Made by a program: the position numbers and the translations under genes. The notes below the pieces were generated by a model. That model saw only the letters and a program-made list of their open reading frames with translations, did not search any database and was not told where the DNA came from. From an uncultured Phycisphaerales bacterium (lineage in GTDB: Bacteria > Planctomycetota > Phycisphaerae > Phycisphaerales > UBA1924), in NCBI GenBank assembly GCA_937871415.1, contig CALMQD010000291.1:1-7111 (forward strand): a stretch of 7,111 nucleotides of DNA, read 5' to 3'. Shown piece after piece: positions 5,113 through 7,111 of the stretch (within the stretch, counting starts at the first letter, position 1; the number at the start of each line of letters is the position of its first letter).

Positions 5113-6024
5113 ATGAGGCTTGCCCAGAGTGCCCGAGAGTTGGAGGCGTTCCACGGCGGGGTCTTCGTGCCGACGATGGGCGCGCTGCACGCGGGACACG
5201 CGAGCCTCATCGAGCACGCCGCGAAGTTGCGTCGAGAACTGCCCAGCCGGAGCGGCCGGCCCGCTCCGGTGGTCGTGTCGATCTTCGTCAACCCGACGCA
5301 GTTCAACGACCCGAAGGACCTGGAGCGATATCCGCGAACGCTCGAGGCGGACATGCGGCTGTGCGAGGGCGCGGGCGCGGACGTCGTGTTCGCGCCGAGC
5401 GTGGGGGAGATCTATCCCGCTGGCGCCGAAGCCCCCCCCGCCGCTCCCCACGAACGCGCTCTCGTGCTCCCGAACGTAGCGACGATGCCGGGGCTGGAGG
5501 ATGCGCACAGGCCGGGGCACTTCGCGGGCGTGTGCCGCGTGGTGAGCAGGCTGTTCGATCTCGTCAAGCCGCGCCTCGCGTTGTTCGGCGAGAAAGACTG
5601 GCAGCAGTTGCAGGTGATTCGGGCGATGTGCGCCATGCAGGGACGCGACGGAGAACTGACGATCGTGCCGTCGAAGACTGTGCGCGAGACGGGCGCGAGC
5701 GCCGGGCTGGCGCTGAGCAGCCGCAATGTCTTCCTGTCGCCCGCGGACCGGATTGGTGCGCTCTCGCTGTCGAAAGCGCTGTGCGAGGCCGATAGCGCGG
5801 CGAAGATCGGCGAGGCGGAGGCTGCCATGTCGCGCGTGCTCAGCGCCGCCGGAGTCCAGATGGAGTACGCCGTGGTGCGCGACGCGCAGACGCTCATGCC
5901 GCTGCCCGCCGGTCAGGGGCGCATCAGCCCCGGAGGCCCGATGCGGGCGCTCATCGCCGCCCGGGTCGGCCGCGTGCGCCTCATCGACAACGCGCCGTGG
6001 GGAAGCGCGTCGGAGCGGTTCTGA
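5113..6024 (+). CDS. panC: pantothenate synthetase (pantoate--beta-alanine ligase)
   Basis: PanC joins D-pantoate and beta-alanine with ATP, through a pantoyl-adenylate, to make pantothenate for coenzyme A in the cytosol. From ATG 5113 it has 303 residues (usual about 280). The HIGH-type nucleotide-binding motif is PTMGALHAGH (20-29). SIFVNPTQF (56-64) contacts pantoate. RPGHFAGV is at 133-140 and LFGEKDWQQL (ATP/beta-alanine site) at 157-166. The KMSKS-like ATP loop is LALSSRN (199-205), and RLIDN near the C-terminus is typical. Oddity: the loop before SSRN reads RETGASAGLALSSRN instead of the usual R-E-x-DGLA-x-SSRN, so it is about three residues longer and lacks the conserved Asp. An in-frame ATG at 5086 would add nine residues. 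5113 is preferred because it matches the usual PanC N-terminus (M-x-x-x-x-S/T-x-x-EL) and stands 6 bases behind a -10 element, but GGGAA at 5076-5080 offers weak SD support for 5086. Confidence 0.92.
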   Translation: MRLAQSARELEAFHGGVFVPTMGALHAGHASLIEHAAKLRRELPSRSGRPAPVVVSIFVNPTQFNDPKDLERYPRTLEADMRLCEGAGADVVFAPSVGEIYPAGAEAPPAAPHERALVLPNVATMPGLEDAHRPGHFAGVCRVVSRLFDLVKPRLALFGEKDWQQLQVIRAMCAMQGRDGELTIVPSKTVRETGASAGLALSSRNVFLSPADRIGALSLSKALCEADSAAKIGEAEAAMSRVLSAAGVQMEYAVVRDAQTLMPLPAGQGRISPGGPMRALIAARVGRVRLIDNAPWGSASERF

Positions 6025-6062
6025 CCCCACGCCCTCGATCCCCCCACCCCGCTCGCCCGCGA

Positions 6063-6068
6063 TACGCT
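6063..6068 (+). promoter_or_regulatory. -10 element for a leaderless aldehyde dehydrogenase transcript
   Basis: TACGCT (6063-6068) ends exactly 6 bases before ATG 6075, the same geometry as panC, placing the expected transcription start on the start codon itself. No SD and no -35 hexamer are recognisable in the 50-base panC/aldehyde dehydrogenase gap, which is otherwise C-rich. Confidence 0.45.
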
Positions 6069-6074
6069 TGGGGC

Positions 6075-7111
6075 ATGTCTACGCCTGCAGCGAGCGCCCG
6101 GGAACTCGAATCCCAGTCCGGCTCCGTCACCAGCAATCCGGCCGACCGATCGCCGGGGCTGGACTTCGGCGCGGCGTGGGATTACGCCCCCGCGCCCGAG
6201 ACCGTGAAAGTGGAGATTCGGGAGCGGTATCCGCTCTACATCGGCGGGCGCTTCGTCGAGAGCGCCGGGGGTGGCAAAGCGGCGTTCTTCGAGACGGTCA
6301 ACCCCGCGAACGAGCGCATCCTCAGCCGTGTGGTCCAGGCGCAGGACACCGACGTGGACGCGGCCGTCGACGCGGCCCGGGCCGCGCTCCCCGGCTGGGC
6401 CGGGCTGGCGGGGCGTGAGCGCGCCAAGCACCTCTTCCGCCTGGCGCGGCGTATCCAGGAACGCGCCCGCGAACTGGCGGTGCTGGAGACGCTCGACGGC
6501 GGCAAGCCGATCCGCGAGTCGCGCGACGTGGACGTCCCGCTCGCGGCGCAGCACTTTTTCTACTACGCCGGCTGGGCCGACAAACTCGCGTACGCCTTCC
6601 CCGGCCGAACGCCGCGCCCGGTGGGCGTCTGCGGACAGATCATCCCGTGGAACTTCCCGCTGCTGATGGCCGCGTGGAAACTCGCGCCGGCGCTCGCTTG
6701 CGGCAACACGGTTGTGCTCAAGCCCGCGGAGACGACGCCGCTGACGGCGCTGCGACTGGCGGAGATCTGCGACGAGGTCGGCCTGCCGCCGGGCGTCGTG
6801 AACATCGTGACCGGGGACGGACGCACGGGCGCAACGCTCGTGAAGCACGCCGGGATCGACAAGATCGCCTTCACGGGCTCGACCGAGGTCGGCAAGCGGA
6901 TCGCGACGGCCATCGCGGGTACGGGCAAGAAACTGACGCTCGAACTCGGCGGCAAGTCGGCCAACATCATCTTTGACGACGCGTCCATCGACCAGGCCCT
7001 GGCGGTGGACGGCGGGCCGGCGGTGATGGCCGACAGCGCCGACAACCCCGGCGGGGGGGCGGCCGGCGACTCGACCTTCGTCCTGCGCCGCCTGGTGGAG
7101 CGTGGCGTGCG
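6075..7111 (+). CDS. aldehyde dehydrogenase, cut off by a foreign C-terminal segment; runs off the edge
   Basis: The frame is open from ATG 6075 to the window end (345 residues). Residues 1-309 are a clear NAD(P)-dependent aldehyde dehydrogenase of the type with a roughly 55-residue N-terminal extension (ERYPLYIGGRFV at 50-61). These resemble ALDH16-like enzymes often found beside deoC, which oxidise aldehydes to acids. Seen: the oligomer/substrate region FFYYAGWADKL (161-171), IPWNFPL (190-196), cofactor Lys216 in VLKPAETTPLTAL, Rossmann FTGSTEVGK (266-274) and general base Glu290 in LELGGKS. The family should continue after DDASIDQA with a FFNQGQ-x-C-type catalytic cysteine segment. Instead, from about residue 310 the sequence changes to DGGPAVMADSADNPGGG (see next entry). 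The catalytic cysteine is therefore absent from the visible part, so this reading frame as given cannot encode an active dehydrogenase unless the cysteine segment follows later. ALDH assignment of the first 309 residues is secure. Confidence 0.85.
   Translation, partial: MSTPAASARELESQSGSVTSNPADRSPGLDFGAAWDYAPAPETVKVEIRERYPLYIGGRFVESAGGGKAAFFETVNPANERILSRVVQAQDTDVDAAVDAARAALPGWAGLAGRERAKHLFRLARRIQERARELAVLETLDGGKPIRESRDVDVPLAAQHFFYYAGWADKLAYAFPGRTPRPVGVCGQIIPWNFPLLMAAWKLAPALACGNTVVLKPAETTPLTALRLAEICDEVGLPPGVVNIVTGDGRTGATLVKHAGIDKIAFTGSTEVGKRIATAIAGTGKKLTLELGGKSANIIFDDASIDQALAVDGGPAVMADSADNPGGGAAGDSTFVLRRLVERGV
7002..7111 (+). other. M81 (MlrC-like) metallopeptidase C-terminal segment fused in frame to the aldehyde dehydrogenase
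   Basis: Residues 311-345 of the open frame read DGGPAVMADSADNPGGG, then a GDSTFVLRRL stretch. This matches my knowledge of the MlrC C-terminal domain of M81 peptidases, where GPVVLAD-x-x-DNPGGG-x-x-GD-T-x-LLR is the hallmark. It does not fit any aldehyde dehydrogenase. The change occurs within a few codons of 7001, without a stop codon or frameshift. The domain continues past the window edge. It could be a true fusion, a deletion that joined two genes, or an assembly misjoin. Confidence 0.6.

Noticed and set aside
4528..6030. Minus-strand open frame of 500 codons across panC and part of Nudix
   Set aside because: It is antisense to panC and in a different frame from Nudix, with low-complexity Arg-rich composition. 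It is a shadow of panC and Nudix.

Overview
The window is a GC-rich stretch of bacterial chromosome with seven or eight densely packed genes, most of them housekeeping. No tRNA, rRNA, CRISPR array or insertion sequence is visible. The style suggests a planctomycete, possibly Phycisphaerae-like: a PD40 propeller protein next to an odd lipoprotein, XerC with an enlarged N-terminal domain, few Shine-Dalgarno (SD) sites, and start codons directly behind a -10 element. This placement is inference from protein flavour, not a database result.

Layout, left to right. Positions 2-247 (+) are the C-terminal end of a TolB/PD40 beta-propeller protein. Positions 314-1141 (+) encode a putative lipoprotein with a TolB/CsgG-like N-terminal region. 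After a 273-base gap, 1415-2434 (+) encodes a complete XerC/XerD-type tyrosine recombinase. A leader with an extended -10 promoter and a strong hairpin precedes a stand-alone receiver-domain response regulator (2641-3075, +). This gene converges, with only 13 bases between stop codons, on a cystathionine gamma-lyase/gamma-synthase-type PLP enzyme (4393-3089, -). Upstream of that enzyme on the same strand is a Nudix hydrolase (5087-4485, -). It diverges from panC, pantothenate synthetase (5113-6024, +), across a very short region that looks like a symmetric bidirectional promoter. The window ends in an aldehyde dehydrogenase (6075 to the edge, +).

The genes do not form one pathway. The PD40 protein and lipoprotein plausibly act together in the envelope. 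XerC resolves chromosome dimers, the PLP enzyme serves sulfur amino-acid metabolism, and PanC makes pantothenate for coenzyme A. Nudix and the PLP enzyme are co-directional but each has its own candidate promoter.

Three points deserve attention. (1) The aldehyde dehydrogenase reading frame abruptly stops resembling its family near residue 310, before the catalytic cysteine, and continues in frame as what looks like the C-terminal domain of an M81 (MlrC-like) metallopeptidase. This is either a real gene fusion/deletion or an assembly chimera at the end of the contig. (2) A TACGCT -10-like hexamer recurs upstream of four genes in the correct orientation, twice exactly six bases before an ATG, which suggests leaderless transcription. 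(3) The Nudix/panC divergent promoter appears to share a central TA step between opposing -10 elements.
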